NCBI GenBank assembly: GCA_031772625.1
Contig: CM062813.1
Location: forward strand, 764,398,720-764,462,719
Length of the DNA: 64,000 nucleotides
DNA from: Pinus tabuliformis
Taxonomy: Eukaryota > Streptophyta > Pinopsida > Pinales > Pinaceae
Direction: 5' to 3'
Shown one piece after another: positions 34,153 to 45,287 of the stretch. The position numbers were made by a program, and so were the translations under genes. The notes below the pieces were generated by a model. It was not told the DNA's origin. It searched no databases and saw nothing but the letters and a program-made list of their open reading frames with translations. Position 1 is the first letter of the stretch; each line of letters opens with the position of its first letter.

Positions 34153-36596
34153 CTAGGGTTTTCCAAAACGTAGGCGCATCATCCTTCTGCATTCACGCCA
34201 GTCTTCAAAAGTTCCTTGATGCGTACCCCACCATCGTGCGGGTGTTGCATGTAGTGCCCACTTCAGCGCATTGAACCGCTGCTGTTCTGGTACTACACTT
34301 TCGAATTTTCTCAGAAATTCATCCACCGCTGACAATCCATCATATGTCGACAACTCCCTTGCCTCTGTTGTTACGCAACGCAATGACTTGATCATCATGT
34401 TGCAGTTCAGTGTTGTTACTTCGTGCAGCCGATTTTTCCATCGCTCTATCTCTTTGTCTGAATCCGAAGTGCAAGAGCTTTCACGCTCCCACGAAATCCT
34501 TCCATCTGCAGTCGGATTCACCCAATCCTCGCCTTGTGCAGTTATCTTATAGATACAGTCGAGATCGTCATCACTATCGTCGTCGCGCACCGGTTCAGTG
34601 TATCGTGCTCCTTCGGCTGGGTCTAGTGGTACTACTACGTGTAGTGACTTTTTCTCAAAGGTCATTTTGCGCTTCTTCAAATTTATGACTCCGTTCATAT
34701 CAGTAGCCCAGTCTATTCCTAGTAGCGTGGGATAGGGATTGCTGTCATCGACAATCTCTATCACTTCAAAATCCGCCTGCGTGCTTGCGCCTTCAATATC
34801 GACTGTTACCCTTGCAATCTTCCCATGGGCAAAATCTTCTGTTGGTTCACCATTCGTAACTGAATAGGGGACCATTGTAACGCGGGTCTGCCCATGTGTT
34901 CCCATGTTTGCTTTGGTAGTACATTCGCGTCCGAACCCAGATCCAAGATTACCTAATCCATTTCATATTCGCCTATTTGCGTAGTCAACCTCATCTCCCT
35001 TCTTGTGCGCGATGCATGCTTTCCAAGTTTTCGGACCATGCACGGTTCTCTTGACCCCGCGCACCTAGTGATAAGTTCTTGTAGCCCTTTGACTGCCTTG
35101 TTGTCGTGCAACATTTTCATGCATGTCTCCAAAAAGGTAGTGAGCATTGAAGGATCCATCCCTGATTCTAGTTGATCCTTACTACCTGAAGTGGAGGCCT
35201 TCGTGAAACTCTTCTTAGCTTCCATGAATGTCTCCTTCGCGCGTTCTAAATCAAACTCGGGTTCCTTTGTAGGAGCCTTGCAAACCCATGCGCTGTCTTC
35301 TGGCTGCTTCCCTTTATCATCTCTTGTGGCCATACCACTCCTGAGCATCATGTTTACATTTGGGTCTTCTTCGCGCGGTTCAGACCTCATCATTTGTAAA
35401 TTTTGGGTCGGAGGGGGCTGGAGTACCCCCTTTTCGCACATCTTCGCTATCAGCGAAGGGCAATCTTCTACCTCATGATCAAATTGATTACAATACCAAC
35501 ATGATATCCTAGTCGGGTTCATACAATCGCAGGCATAATGCCCTGGCCCTCCGCAATTGTAACAAATTATCTGTCTGCGACCCCTTCCTGGTCCCATTCC
35601 ACCTCAACCCCGACTGCGCCCCTGAAACCCAGCGCACGCCATCCCTGCATTTGGGTCGAGGGCTCATGTTTCGATCTGCACCCTATAGGCAGGAGTCCGA
35701 TCCATCATTAGTTCATAGCTTCGGTAGGTGCGTTCATCATGGCCTACTGACCTGCAGAAATTACAAAACAATTGCTGGGACGTCTGCGTATACTTTTGCA
35801 ACAGATGACAATTATTCGTGGTATGTTTTCTTCCTATCTGGCAGATTGCACACCATAATGCAGACGCCGCGCTCGGCCCTGCTTGTGCCTCCGGTCTTAA
35901 TGGCATTGGCCCTCCCCTTGCCAAGTAGTTCGCGAACACTAGACAATGGTCCTTGTCGTGCCCTTGGCCTTTGCATTTTATGCACCATACTTCCTCGCGC
36001 ACCTCCGACCGAGTTGTCCTATCCTGTTTCAAACTTTGCATCTCCAAACACAGATTCTGTAGTTGCGCGTGGATTTGTTGGACTCCCAACCCAGGGTCTT
36101 GTATAGGGGTCTCATGCAATCTCATTGCCATTTCCAATGCTTTGGCCTGGGTGGAAAGTTTTTGCTGTGATAGCGCCATCCTTAAGTGTGGCATAAGTGA
36201 GGCCACAAACCATGCGCGATGTTGTGCATCTGTTAACGTCATATTGGCTTCGCGGATCGTACTCTTCAGCCTTTGGTCCAGATCCTAGGGGGTCTCGCCC
36301 AGGAGCATCGCAATCTCCTTAAACCCGATGATTGATTGTGTCTCTGATTTTGGCCTGCTAAATTCCCTGTTCAACGCGGTTTGGATCTTTGCAATTCTTG
36401 CGTTCAGGTGGTCATTAGAATGCTTGATATACCACGTTAATGCGCGATCCTGCAACGCGCTCACTAGCGTAGCCTTTTTAATATTATCATCCACGACGCC
36501 CTGTGCTTCCCATACTTCTCTTACCACGAACCAGAATTGGTCTGGATCTTCATTTCCTACTCCTTTGAACACCGGCAGTTTGATCGCACTTGCCAT
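34153..36596 (-). pseudogene. gag: Gag, protease and second gag-like block of E
   Basis: Read on the minus strand. About 36596-36285 is a Gag capsid-type block ('KLPVFKGVGNEDPDQFW', 'ALTWYIKH', 'LNREFSRP'). About 36240-35400 carries zinc knuckles: CIKCKGQGHDKDHC, CAICQIGRKHTTNNC (a variant spacing), CYNCGGPGHYACDC and CWYCNQFDHEVEDC, more than the one or two usual in plant Gag. About 34900-34650 resembles a retropepsin ('PYPTLLGIDWATDMNG'). About 34370-34153 is a second Gag-like block ('YDGLSAVDEFLRKFE', 'ALHATPARWWGTH'). A Gag-type block after protease is unusual. A few breaks are present. Confidence 0.7.
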
Positions 36597-36840
36597 ACTG
36601 AATTGTGGTGGTGGCGGAGGTGGAGTGGGTGGAGATGGAGGTGAGGGGGGTGAAACGGTGGCGGTGTGAGTGGAGGTGGTAAACGCGGGATTCTCTGTCT
36701 TATCAAACTGACTGCGCTTCTCGGAGAAACTTTCGCGAGCTCCTCCTCACTTCCCTGCGCGAGTGAAATTAAGGGACTGTTTTTCAACTCCTCACAACTT
36801 CCGCTTATGTAGATCTTTTCGCTTTGCGTAGTCCCAAACA

Positions 36841-37320
36841 TTAATTTATCCGTATAACCCGCTTTTCACACAATAGCATCTTAATCCAAGTCTTTAAAGA
36901 TTTAATATACTTACCTCGCGGTCCCTTGAGAAAACGTCGCTCTGCCTCACTATAGCTGATGGTCGTGTCTACCGCGAACTTAGTGATAAATCCTTCTATT
37001 ATTCGGTCGAGCCAATGGTCCACAACTCGTGCTATCTTATCTTCTGAGGCTTCTAGTTTGCGCACTAGTTCCAAAGTCCACACTATTGGTTTGTTGAGCC
37101 TACACCTTCCCTGGTTGTCTGCTAACTTTGCGATCCACTCATACAACTCAGACGGAAAAGATGTAAAGAAAATTTCGTGGATTTTAGTGTACAAGTAGTG
37201 ATCCAACCACTGTTCCTTAGATACTCGCGGATTTCTGTTTTCCTGCGTTGCGAACTCGTGAATCTTCTTGTCCAACCACTCTTCAATTTCTTTCTTTGTA
37301 GGATTCCAGTGGCACGACAT
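36841..37320 (-). CDS. First reading frame of E, 159 residues, unknown
   Basis: The first frame after the primer site of E, starting 24 bases inside it. The product is charged and helical ('KKEIEEWLDKKIHEF', 'ELVRKLEASEDKIARVVDHW') with regularly placed tryptophans. I recognise no domain. Its position upstream of gag is unusual, although some Tat/Ogre-type Gypsy elements carry an extra frame there. Confidence 0.5.
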   Translation of the reverse strand: MSCHWNPTKKEIEEWLDKKIHEFATQENRNPRVSKEQWLDHYLYTKIHEIFFTSFPSELYEWIAKLADNQGRCRLNKPIVWTLELVRKLEASEDKIARVVDHWLDRIIEGFITKFAVDTTISYSEAERRFLKGPRGKYIKSLKTWIKMLLCEKRVIRIN

Positions 37321-37364
37321 CAGACATCCTTTATGCAGATCTCGGTCCCGGCAACAGAACCATT

Positions 37365-38254
37365 TGTTGGCTTGTATGGGCCTGACCCAAGTTCAGAGGT
37401 GATTTAGCCAAGCAAATCCCGGTACTACTAGCCCTTTTGGCAACAGTCTGCGGAGCGTGGTTTGAGGTCTCACCCAAAGTAGTATGGGAGGGTGCTAGAA
37501 CCAGGTTTCCGCACCCTTGGGATGTTTGATGGGCTTCTGGAGGTCCGCAGTCCGACCCGTCGCTACGCGCACTTTATTAATCCTTAGCAACCCTTACCGT
37601 TGTTTCCGCGCAGCCCTACTCGGGGCGTGACTCGTATAATACCCAAGTCTCTTGCTACTTAACCGATTACTTAACTTGTGTGTGTAAGAGTTATGATTAT
37701 TACAACATATTCAACAATCATATCAATGCGCGCGATACATAAACAAATACAACCATAAAGAAGATGATGCACAACAAATACACAGAAATAGGAACCAACT
37801 TTTCTTTTATTAATCTTCAATCTTGCTTACAAACTCGACACCACCCTGCGCACTCAGCTGCAGGGGTCTGCGCACTCAGCTACAGGGGTCTGCGCACTCA
37901 GCTGCGGACTCTACTAGGCCTCTGCGCATTCAGCTGCAGAGCGTCTTCCGACTACTACAACCCAAGACACTTAGAATCCTATTCTAAGCTTGAACCATTC
38001 CTTCGCTACTTACTCTATCCTCTACTATCTTTACAATTTAGAGCCTCGCTTTATTTATACAATTCCATGGTCCATGAACCATGGGTAGGCCAACATGACT
38101 TTTCATTACATACATTACTTTAGGGCGGACAACACTATGACTTGACCTCTACTTCACGCTCCGCGCCCGCAATTCGCGGAGTCTTACAAAACCTTTGACC
38201 AAAACTTGGGCTTTGAGCCCCAAAACCTGCAGTGGGGGGATTCCATGCCCAACA
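37365..38254 (-). repeat. 5' LTR of E
   Basis: Starts (plus-strand view) TGTTGGCTTG and ends CCCAACA. A short tandem repeat at about 37848-37945 has four units containing 'cactcagctgc' or a variant, one more than the partner LTR. The primer site lies just outside its left edge. Confidence 0.9.
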
Positions 38255-38259
38255 GGTAT

Positions 38260-39066
38260 TAATCTAAACTGTGGGTGAAACTTCTAGAAGAAGGCAGAGA
38301 TCGAGTCATTATGATCCTAGCCATTGATTAGGATCTAATCTGGGTCGTTGATTAATCAACGAGAGGATTATAAGAGGAGGCTTGATAGGCGCTTGGAGAA
38401 TACACTAGAGGCAAATACTTAGTTATGCGAATAAAATCGATTTTCTCACTCGTCGAAGTTCGGCAAGAGAAAATCAGATCTGAGGGAGAGTTGCAGGTGA
38501 GAAAGAAAGAGAGGGCATCAACATCAGTCGAGAGTGCAAGGCAAGAAGACAAAGAGTAGGGAGAGACAATGCAGAAGCTGTGACGCAGAAAGAGGCAACG
38601 CAAACGCAGGTTGGTGTTGGGACTACGTGGGTAGTTTGACGTTGGGCCACCGTGGGAAAATTGACGTAGAGGGACACAGAAGGATTCAAAGGAAACATAG
38701 TACTTCTCTAGGATCAAAGATTTGTCAGGAAGAGTCTGTAAATTTTCTCACTTCTGTTCAACTGGTTGTAACTTGTACATGAGATTTTGTTGAAGAATAG
38801 TAAAGGAACCCTCATCTGCTACACCAGTTTTCCCACATTGGGTTTTTCCGGGACGATTGTCCAAAATATCTGTGTCATTGTGATTATATTTATGCAAGTA
38901 TTTTTCTTTGCATTTACTTTCCGCAATGTTTTTAATTGTGAGGGCTGCAGTAGAATTTATTTCGATATTTGCTGTAAGAAAACTGTGAATAACTTATTTT
39001 CGAGTTAATAAGTAGAAGAAATAATATTAATCACTATAGTTGGATTTCTATTTAGAAATTTTCATA
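38260..39066 (+). repeat. 3' LTR of D1, right part
   Basis: Continues the D1 LTR after the E insertion and ends TTTTCATA, followed by the target copy aggag and the resumed gag of F. Confidence 0.9.
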
Positions 39067-41510
39067 AGGAGTATTTTAGGGAGCTGACAAGGCTCAAGTA
39101 GATCGGGAGTACGAAGGCATACATTTTAGAGTTTCTGAAGTTGTCTATGATGGTGCCAGACTTGTCGGAGTCTAGGAGGATCTACATGTTTGTGGAGGGG
39201 ATAGCAGAGCCATTACGTGGGTTAGTGGGGTCCAATAGGCACACTACATTAGAGGACACAGTAGGGAGAGCCCGAGATTTATAAGATGCCCTACCTAGGG
39301 CTTGAGCACTACTACCCCCTAGACAAGGTTTCCAGTAGAGGGGAAAGACACTAGGGCTCCACCGCCGAGGGCCAATTAGGGGCGTGGGCAGCTGGATGAG
39401 GAGACTTGGAAAGACCTCAGGAGGAGGAAATTGTGTTTCACTTGTTAGGAGCTATGGGCACTAGGCCACAGATGTGCAGCGGGCAAGGCCCATTATACGA
39501 GGTCTTCTCTGATAACGATGCAGAGGATGAGACATATTTTGAAATGGGTGGAGATGACATCGCAACACCTCAAGAGGGAGGACCACCACCACCACCACCA
39601 CCAGTAGGGGGAGTTTCCTTTGCACCTTCTGGAGGGGTTCTTGCATCACTGCGTGTAGTACCCAAGTTTTGAACCTGAGGATCAGAGGCACGGTTTAGGG
39701 GCAACGTGTATCAATTTTGGTGGACAGTGGGGCTACCCACAATTTCATTGATGCCCAGTTGGTTCAGAGGAGAGGCATCACAACTGAGGAGTTTGAGGGA
39801 TTCTTAGTTCTTGTGCCTGGGGATAGGACCATGCAGTGCACTCGCTATGTGCCAGCTTTGACAGTGACCATGGGGAACTACTCCATGACAGATCACTTCT
39901 TTGTAGTAGACGTACCAGACACCAACATGGTGTTGGGGGTCCAGTGGCTCTATTCACTTGGCAGAGTCACGATCGATTGGAGGAAGTTGGAGATGGAGTT
40001 TGTAGGGCTAGATGGCAAGCCAATGTTGCTACGGGGAATGCACTCATACCCGCCACAAACTGTTTTGGCCCACAGGATGGAGGCTGATTTGAGACATGGG
40101 GACATTGAGTGGGCTGTGGAGTTGAGGATCTCAGAGGCTGGGGGCAAGCCCAAGCCACCACATCCGGAGATACAGGTTATTCTGGATAGGTACCCAGTTG
40201 TATTTGGAGACATACCACTAGGTCAACCTCCTGACCGAGGGTTTGAGCACACTATTGAGCTGGAGTCGGGAGTGTAGGTCGTCATCACCACTCCTTATCG
40301 TCATCCCAAGGCATATCGGGATGAGATAGAGAGGGCCATCCACGAGCTATTTGCACTTGGGCACATAAGGCCTAGTTCTAGTCCTTTGCTTCATCGGTTG
40401 TACTGGTGAAGAAGAAGGATAAGTCCCTACGCATGTGCATAGATTATTGGGCCCTCAACAAAAAGACACTAAAGAACCGCAACCCCATTCCACATATAGA
40501 TGAGATGATGGATGAGCTGAGGGGGGCTAAGTTCTTTTCGAAGATTGATTTGCGGTCGAGGTACCATTAGATCTGGGTGAGGGACCAGGATGTCCCAAAG
40601 AAAGCATTCCGGTGCCATTATGGGCACTTCAAGTTCTTGATTATGCCCTTCGGGCTGACCAATGCGCCAACTACCTTCTAGTCATGCATGAACCAAGTAT
40701 TTCATGGGCAGTTGAAGAAGTTTGTGCTAATGTTCTTCGATGACATACTGGATCTATAGCTAGACTTGCGAAGAACACTTGCAGCACATTGAGATAGTAC
40801 TGCGCATTCTTGAGGCACAGTAGTTCTATGCTAAACTGTCCAAGTGAGAGTTTGGGCTGACTGAGATGCTCTATTTAGGGCACATCATTGGGGTGGACGA
40901 CGTGAGAGTACACAAGGAGAAGATCGGAGCTAATCGAGATTGGCCAGAGCCCCGAAATGTGACCGAGCTAAGGGGTTTCGTGGGCATCTGCACTTATTAC
41001 AGGAAGTTTGTGAAGGGCTTCTCCCAGCTAGCAACACCCCTCACTGACTTGACGAAGAAAGGGGAACTGGAGTGGACCATTCCAACACAAGAGGCTTTTG
41101 AGCGCCTCACGCAGGTCATGAGTCGCTGTCTGGTGTTGGCACTTCTTGACTTTCGGTGTGATGCATCAAGAGTGGGTGTGGGGGCCATGTTGATGCAGGA
41201 AGGGCATCCCATAACTTTCGAGATTTTGAAGCAACTACCCTATGAGCTATTGTACTCCATATATGATAAGGAGATGTTGGCCATCATGCATGTGCTCGCC
41301 AAGTTCAAGCAATATTTGGTGGGGAACAGGTTCAAAGTCAAGACAAACCATAACAACCTCAGGTTCTTCTTGGATTAGAAACAGTTGCAGGAGAGGCAAC
41401 AAAAGTGGGTGAGCAAGCTCCAAGCATATGACTTTGATATTGAGTATGTCAAAGGAAAGCACAACGTGGTGGCTGATGTGTTGTCCATGAGGCTCACTTC
41501 TCTCTCTTTG
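39067..41510 (+). pseudogene. pol: F coding region: gag end, protease, RT, RNase H
   Basis: After the D1 target copy the gag of F resumes ('FRELTRLK'). A proline run sits near 39583. Protease appears at about 39715-39930 ('VDSGATHNFID', 'VLGVQWLYSLG'), reverse transcriptase at about 40270-40860 ('[10 protein letters not shown]', 'MPFGLTNAP', the altered catalytic region near 40740), and RNase H at about 41030-41480 ('GVGAMLMQEGHPITF', 'YDKEMLAIMHVLAKFKQYL'). It is a fossil with many breaks, cut by the solo LTR at 41511. Confidence 0.85.
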
Positions 41511-42730
41511 TGTCGATTTGGGGTAGCATCAGATGTGCTCTAGGCCTGAAATTTTGTAGGGAGGCTTGGGCACATGCTGCTCTCTCTTTGTGTTGATTTG
41601 GGGTAGCATCAGATGTGCTCTAGGCCTGAAATTTTTCAGGGAGGCCTAGGCACATGTATTCCAAAGAACCCAAATAACGTTTTGGGAAATTCCACCCAGA
41701 GACGATTTTATCAAAATAATTAATATTTTTTAATGGGACCCTAAGTCTAAACTTAGGAAATTAAAATATTAATGGGTATTAATCTAATTGTGGGTGTAAC
41801 TTTTAGAAGAAGACAGAGATCAAGCCAAAATGATCTGAGCCTTTGATTAGGAGTTAATCTAGGTTGTTCGTTGTCCAACATAAAGATATAAGAAGGGGTT
41901 TGAGGGTCATTTGGAAAACACACCGAGAGATCAAGAGATTGAATTTATGAAGTGAGAAGTTCTCAGGAGGAAATTTTGATCGAGGATATTTCTTGCAGAG
42001 AGGGGCGGTGAGCATCTGGAAGAAGGAAGTTTTCCTGGGCAGGAGAGTACGGGGAAGAGAGAGGGCAAAACGACGTCCAGAGAGAGGCAGATGCTGGCCC
42101 ACGCAGTGGCAGCGCAGGTCTTAGAGGGAAATCAAATTCCTGCTGAGGAAATCGAGTTTCAGTAGCCAGGAGTGGGGGTGTGAGATCGGGAGGCAGAGAT
42201 TCGAGTTTTCTAGTGAGAAGAGGGTCCAAAGAAGGAGCAACGTGATACCCAGTAGGGGTGACGCAGGAGCTACGTAGGAGTGACGCAGTTCTGCGCAGAG
42301 GCTACGTAGAGGGTACGCAGAGGCTCCAGTTCAGCGTGATCAGTCTTAGATTTTCCCAGTGACATGGTAAGATCATTTCACCATTCATTTTGTTCAGTAT
42401 TCTCTCTGTATTAGATTGCTAGTTGAGCATCCAGAATTGTTCTCAGATTTCTCCTGCATAATAATAAAACCCTGAGATCTACTGCACCGGTTTTCCCGCA
42501 TTCGGTTTTTCCGGGGACATTTGTCCAAAAATAACGGTGTCCATTGTGTTGTATTTTCTTTCTTGCTCAGTCTCTTGTTTCCGTATAATATTTAATTAAG
42601 TGAAGGTTGTAGTGTATGTATTTCAATATTTTCCATAGTAAACCGCAAGTAATTTGTTTAAAGGAAATTAACAAATAGGAGAAAGATCATCAGTTACTGC
42701 AGTAGTGATTCCGGTCGAGGAATTTTCATA
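41511..42730 (+). mobile_element. Solo Copia LTR inside F pol
   Basis: One LTR of the Copia group, ending TTTTCATA, with target copies ctttg at 41506-41510 and 42731-42735. The sequence on both sides belongs to F. It has a TATA-like 'agatataagaagg' near 41883, strong 'acgcag' words at 42090-42330 and a 'cattcggtttttccgggg' type block. Its first 66 bp plus the preceding 'ctctctctttg' flank are duplicated in tandem (80-bp units starting at 41511 and 41591). Loss of the interior by LTR-LTR recombination is the usual origin. Confidence 0.85.
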
Positions 42731-44140
42731 CTTTGATGAGTATTGCTCTGGATTGGAGGGCGCAACTACTAGTGGAGTACTCCAAGGATCGGTTCGCGTG
42801 TGAGGTCCTTGATGGGTTGGTGACAGATGACCGGTACAGGGTGATGAATGAGGTGATCTACTTTCGAGACCAGATTTATTTGGTACCCAGCTCTCAACTG
42901 AGGGAGAAGATTCTACAGGCTGCCCATGACTCACCACTAGCAGGGCACCAGGGGTTCACAAAGACATACAGGGCCATTAGAGAGCGCTTTGCATGGAGGG
43001 GCCTCAAGGATGATGTTCTAAGGCATATCAGGGAGTGTGACACATGCCAGCGGAACAAGGGTGAGCAGTCACACCCCGCAGGCCTATTGCAGCCGCTTCC
43101 CATTCCGGAGGGGAAATGGGAGAGCATATCGATGGATTTCATTACCGGGCTGCCCACAGTACAGGGCAAAGACTGCATTTACGTAGTGGTGGATCGCCTG
43201 ATGAAGTTTGCTCATTTCTTCGCCATCTCAGCCCGGTACTTGGCCTCACAGGTGGCCGAATTGTTCTTTAGGGAGGTGTTTTGGCTACATGGTCTCCCAA
43301 AGACCATTGTCAGTGACTAGGATAGCCAGTTCATGGGTGGATTCTGGCAGGAGCTATTTCGGTTGGTGGGCATTGAGCTCACTCTGAGTACCAGTTATCA
43401 CCCTCAGATAGACGGGTAGACGGAGATAGTTAACAAGTGGCTGGAGGGCTACTTGCGTAACTATGTGACAAGTCAACAGAGAGCATGGATACGATGGTTG
43501 CACTTGGGTGAATACTGCTACAACACTACATACCACATGTCCATAGTATGTCACCATTCTGAGCTTTGTATGGTTATGATGCATTGATTTTCGTTGACGT
43601 TATGTTTGGAGACAGCAGGGCCCCAAGGGCCAAGAACTGGATATAGGAGAGCCAACACATTTTGAGGGCTCTTAAAGACAACATGCAGATGGACCAAAAC
43701 AAACAAAAGCTTTATGCAGACAAGGGCAGAGTTGAGAGGCAGTTTGAAGTACGGGGCTTGGTCTTCTTGAGGTTTCAACTGTAATGACAGTCTTCAATCA
43801 AACAGAAGAGGGCTGAGAATCTCAAACCCCACTTTTATGGACCGTATCGTGTCAGTCAAAGGGTAGGGTAGGTAGCATATGAGCCGGAGCTACCCCTGGG
43901 GAGCTGGGTGCACAACATCTTTCATGTGTCTTGCCTAAAAAAGGCATTAGGACAGTGGGTCACAACAACTACAGAACTACCTCCTATGGACGATGAGGAG
44001 CATTTGGTGCTGGAACTAGAGGTCATTTTGGATACCCGAGAGAGGCATTTGAGAAACAGGGTCATCAAGGAGTTTTTGATCAGATGGAGGAATCTGCCAG
44101 ATGAGGATGCCACCCGAGAGGGGGAGCAGATACTTTAGCA
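42731..44140 (+). pseudogene. pol: F coding region: integrase and chromodomain
   Basis: The integrase zinc region and core are visible at about 42770-43400 ('HDSPLAGHQGFTKTYRAI', 'CDTCQRNKGEQ', 'SMDFITGLP'), followed by a linker 'NIFHVSCLKKAL' and a chromodomain at about 44010-44140 ('VILDTRERHLRNRVIKEFLI', 'RWRNLPDEDAT'). Chromodomains direct chromovirus integration to particular chromatin. It is a fossil with several breaks. Confidence 0.85.
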
Positions 44141-44189
44141 TCCTTCATTGCAGTTGCTTGAGGACAAGCAACATTTTGGTGGGGAGGAC

Positions 44190-45282
44190 TGTGATATTCC
44201 TACTTAGTATTTTGCTAAGTAAAATATCAATTTTGTTCATTTTTGGTTTATTGCACAGATGCACTTAGGAAAGGTGGGCTTAGAGGACCCACACTCGACT
44301 TTTGGTTTGGAATACACTCAAACATTAGAGCTAGAGAGAAAAATTGCGGCTTTGGTGGAGTGTGGGGGCCACCACATGAGATTTTCGGCCACATGGGAAG
44401 TACGCTCTCATTGGAGCGAATTTGGTGTTGGAAGTTCGAGCTAGGCCCACATGGGCATTTTGGAGGCATCTTGACAAAAGGAGGGAACAATCATTTGCTC
44501 ATTCATTCATCATTTGCAAAATTATCTATGACAAGAGCATGCTTGAGCTGAAGCCAAGTCTGCAAATTTTGATTAGCACACAAGTGTCTTCGAGCGGAGA
44601 TCTTAGCCCTTGCTTCGGTGGACTTTGAATGCCAGCTTAAGGAGGGAGTTTCACCTTGCTTTTTCGCACTACCAGCAGGAGGGTTGATTTCTTGGGAGTG
44701 GGAGCACTCTGGGAGGTGGAGGAGTGAGTTGCGTTTGGGGCTAAAACTTGGAGTGAGGGTCGAGGAAGAATTTTGAGGAGTACTGCAGCCATTTTGGAGG
44801 CATTTTGCAGCATAATTTACAGGTTGGTCGAATCACTTAGTAGTGGAGCCATTTAGAGGAAATAGGGCTGAATTTTTGAAGTCAAGCATTGGCCAAATCC
44901 TTCGTGGGTTATTCTAGGTATTTGGTGGAGAGGCCAAGATTAATTTCCCAGAATTTTCTGAGCACCGGAAAGGGCCCTAGTAGCCGATCAATTCAGGCAG
45001 CAACATATTTCTGGGCATCTTCAGCGCAAAGCTTTAGCAACATAGCAGCAGATTAGTGAAGGGTGTCTTATTTGTCATTTAGGGCTTTTCTAGCTACCCT
45101 TGAGCAAGCCCAGGTGCGTTCCTTCCAACACCTTATTGTACACCCATCTTTATTAATAAAAAGAGCTCAACAACACAATTTTTGGTGCAATTTTATGGCC
45201 TGATTGTGTGTTCACTGTTTATGGTGTTTTTGTCTATGTTTGCTTTGCATATTTACTGTTAATTTTCCTTAGGGATATTACA
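44190..45282 (+). repeat. 3' LTR of F
   Basis: Follows the polypurine tract, begins TGTGATATTCC and ends GATATTACA, collinear with the 5' LTR. Confidence 0.9.
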
Positions 45283-45287
45283 TACAA

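Larger units (their letters stand above)
25392..38254 (-). mobile_element. Gypsy-like element E without visible RT
   Basis: Minus-strand element with LTRs of 867 bp (25392-26258) and 890 bp (37365-38254), both TGTTGG...CAACA or a close variant when read on the plus strand. The target duplication ggtat is exact. The primer site read on the minus strand, TGGTTCTGTTGCCGGGAC (37345-37362), resembles the Asp-tRNA site of Tat/Athila Gypsy elements. Order on the minus strand: a 159-residue frame, gag with several zinc knuckles, aspartic protease, a second gag-like block, then a long coiled-coil-rich region reaching the 3' LTR. I find no reverse transcriptase, RNase H or integrase motif anywhere in its own 9.3 kb. 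LTR mismatch by eye is about 7 percent. A few breaks are present. It is split by element H. Confidence 0.85.
20699..39066 (+). mobile_element. Copia element D1 with pol but no gag
   Basis: The 5' LTR is 20699-21686; the 3' LTR is 25202-25391 plus 38260-39066, split by element E. The target duplication aggag is exact (20694-20698 and 39067-39071). The interior runs primer site, a 320-bp leader, protease, integrase, reverse transcriptase, RNase H, 3' leader, polypurine tract 'ctaagagggag' (25191-25201). No Gag domain or zinc knuckle lies between primer site and protease. Leader and 3' leader match C1, which carries gag instead. LTR mismatch by eye is near 8 percent. Pol is broken many times. 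Without its nested guests D1 is about 5.5 kb. Confidence 0.9.
18691..45282 (+). mobile_element. Chromodomain Gypsy element F
   Basis: A Ty3/Gypsy element with 1.12- and 1.09-kb LTRs and the exact target duplication tacaa at 18686-18690 and 45283-45287. Recognisable parts in order: primer site, gag, protease, reverse transcriptase, RNase H, integrase, C-terminal chromodomain and polypurine tract 'ggtggggaggac' before the 3' LTR. The order RT-RNase H-integrase and the chromodomain place it among the plant chromoviruses. It is split twice by later elements: D1 inside gag and a solo LTR inside pol. LTR mismatch by eye is near 9 percent. The coding part is broken many times, so it is a fossil. It is itself inserted into J. 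Confidence 0.9.

Noticed and set aside
37848-37945. Possible CRISPR-like array
   Set aside because: Only four short units without unique spacers, inside a retrotransposon LTR of a plant; a simple tandem repeat.
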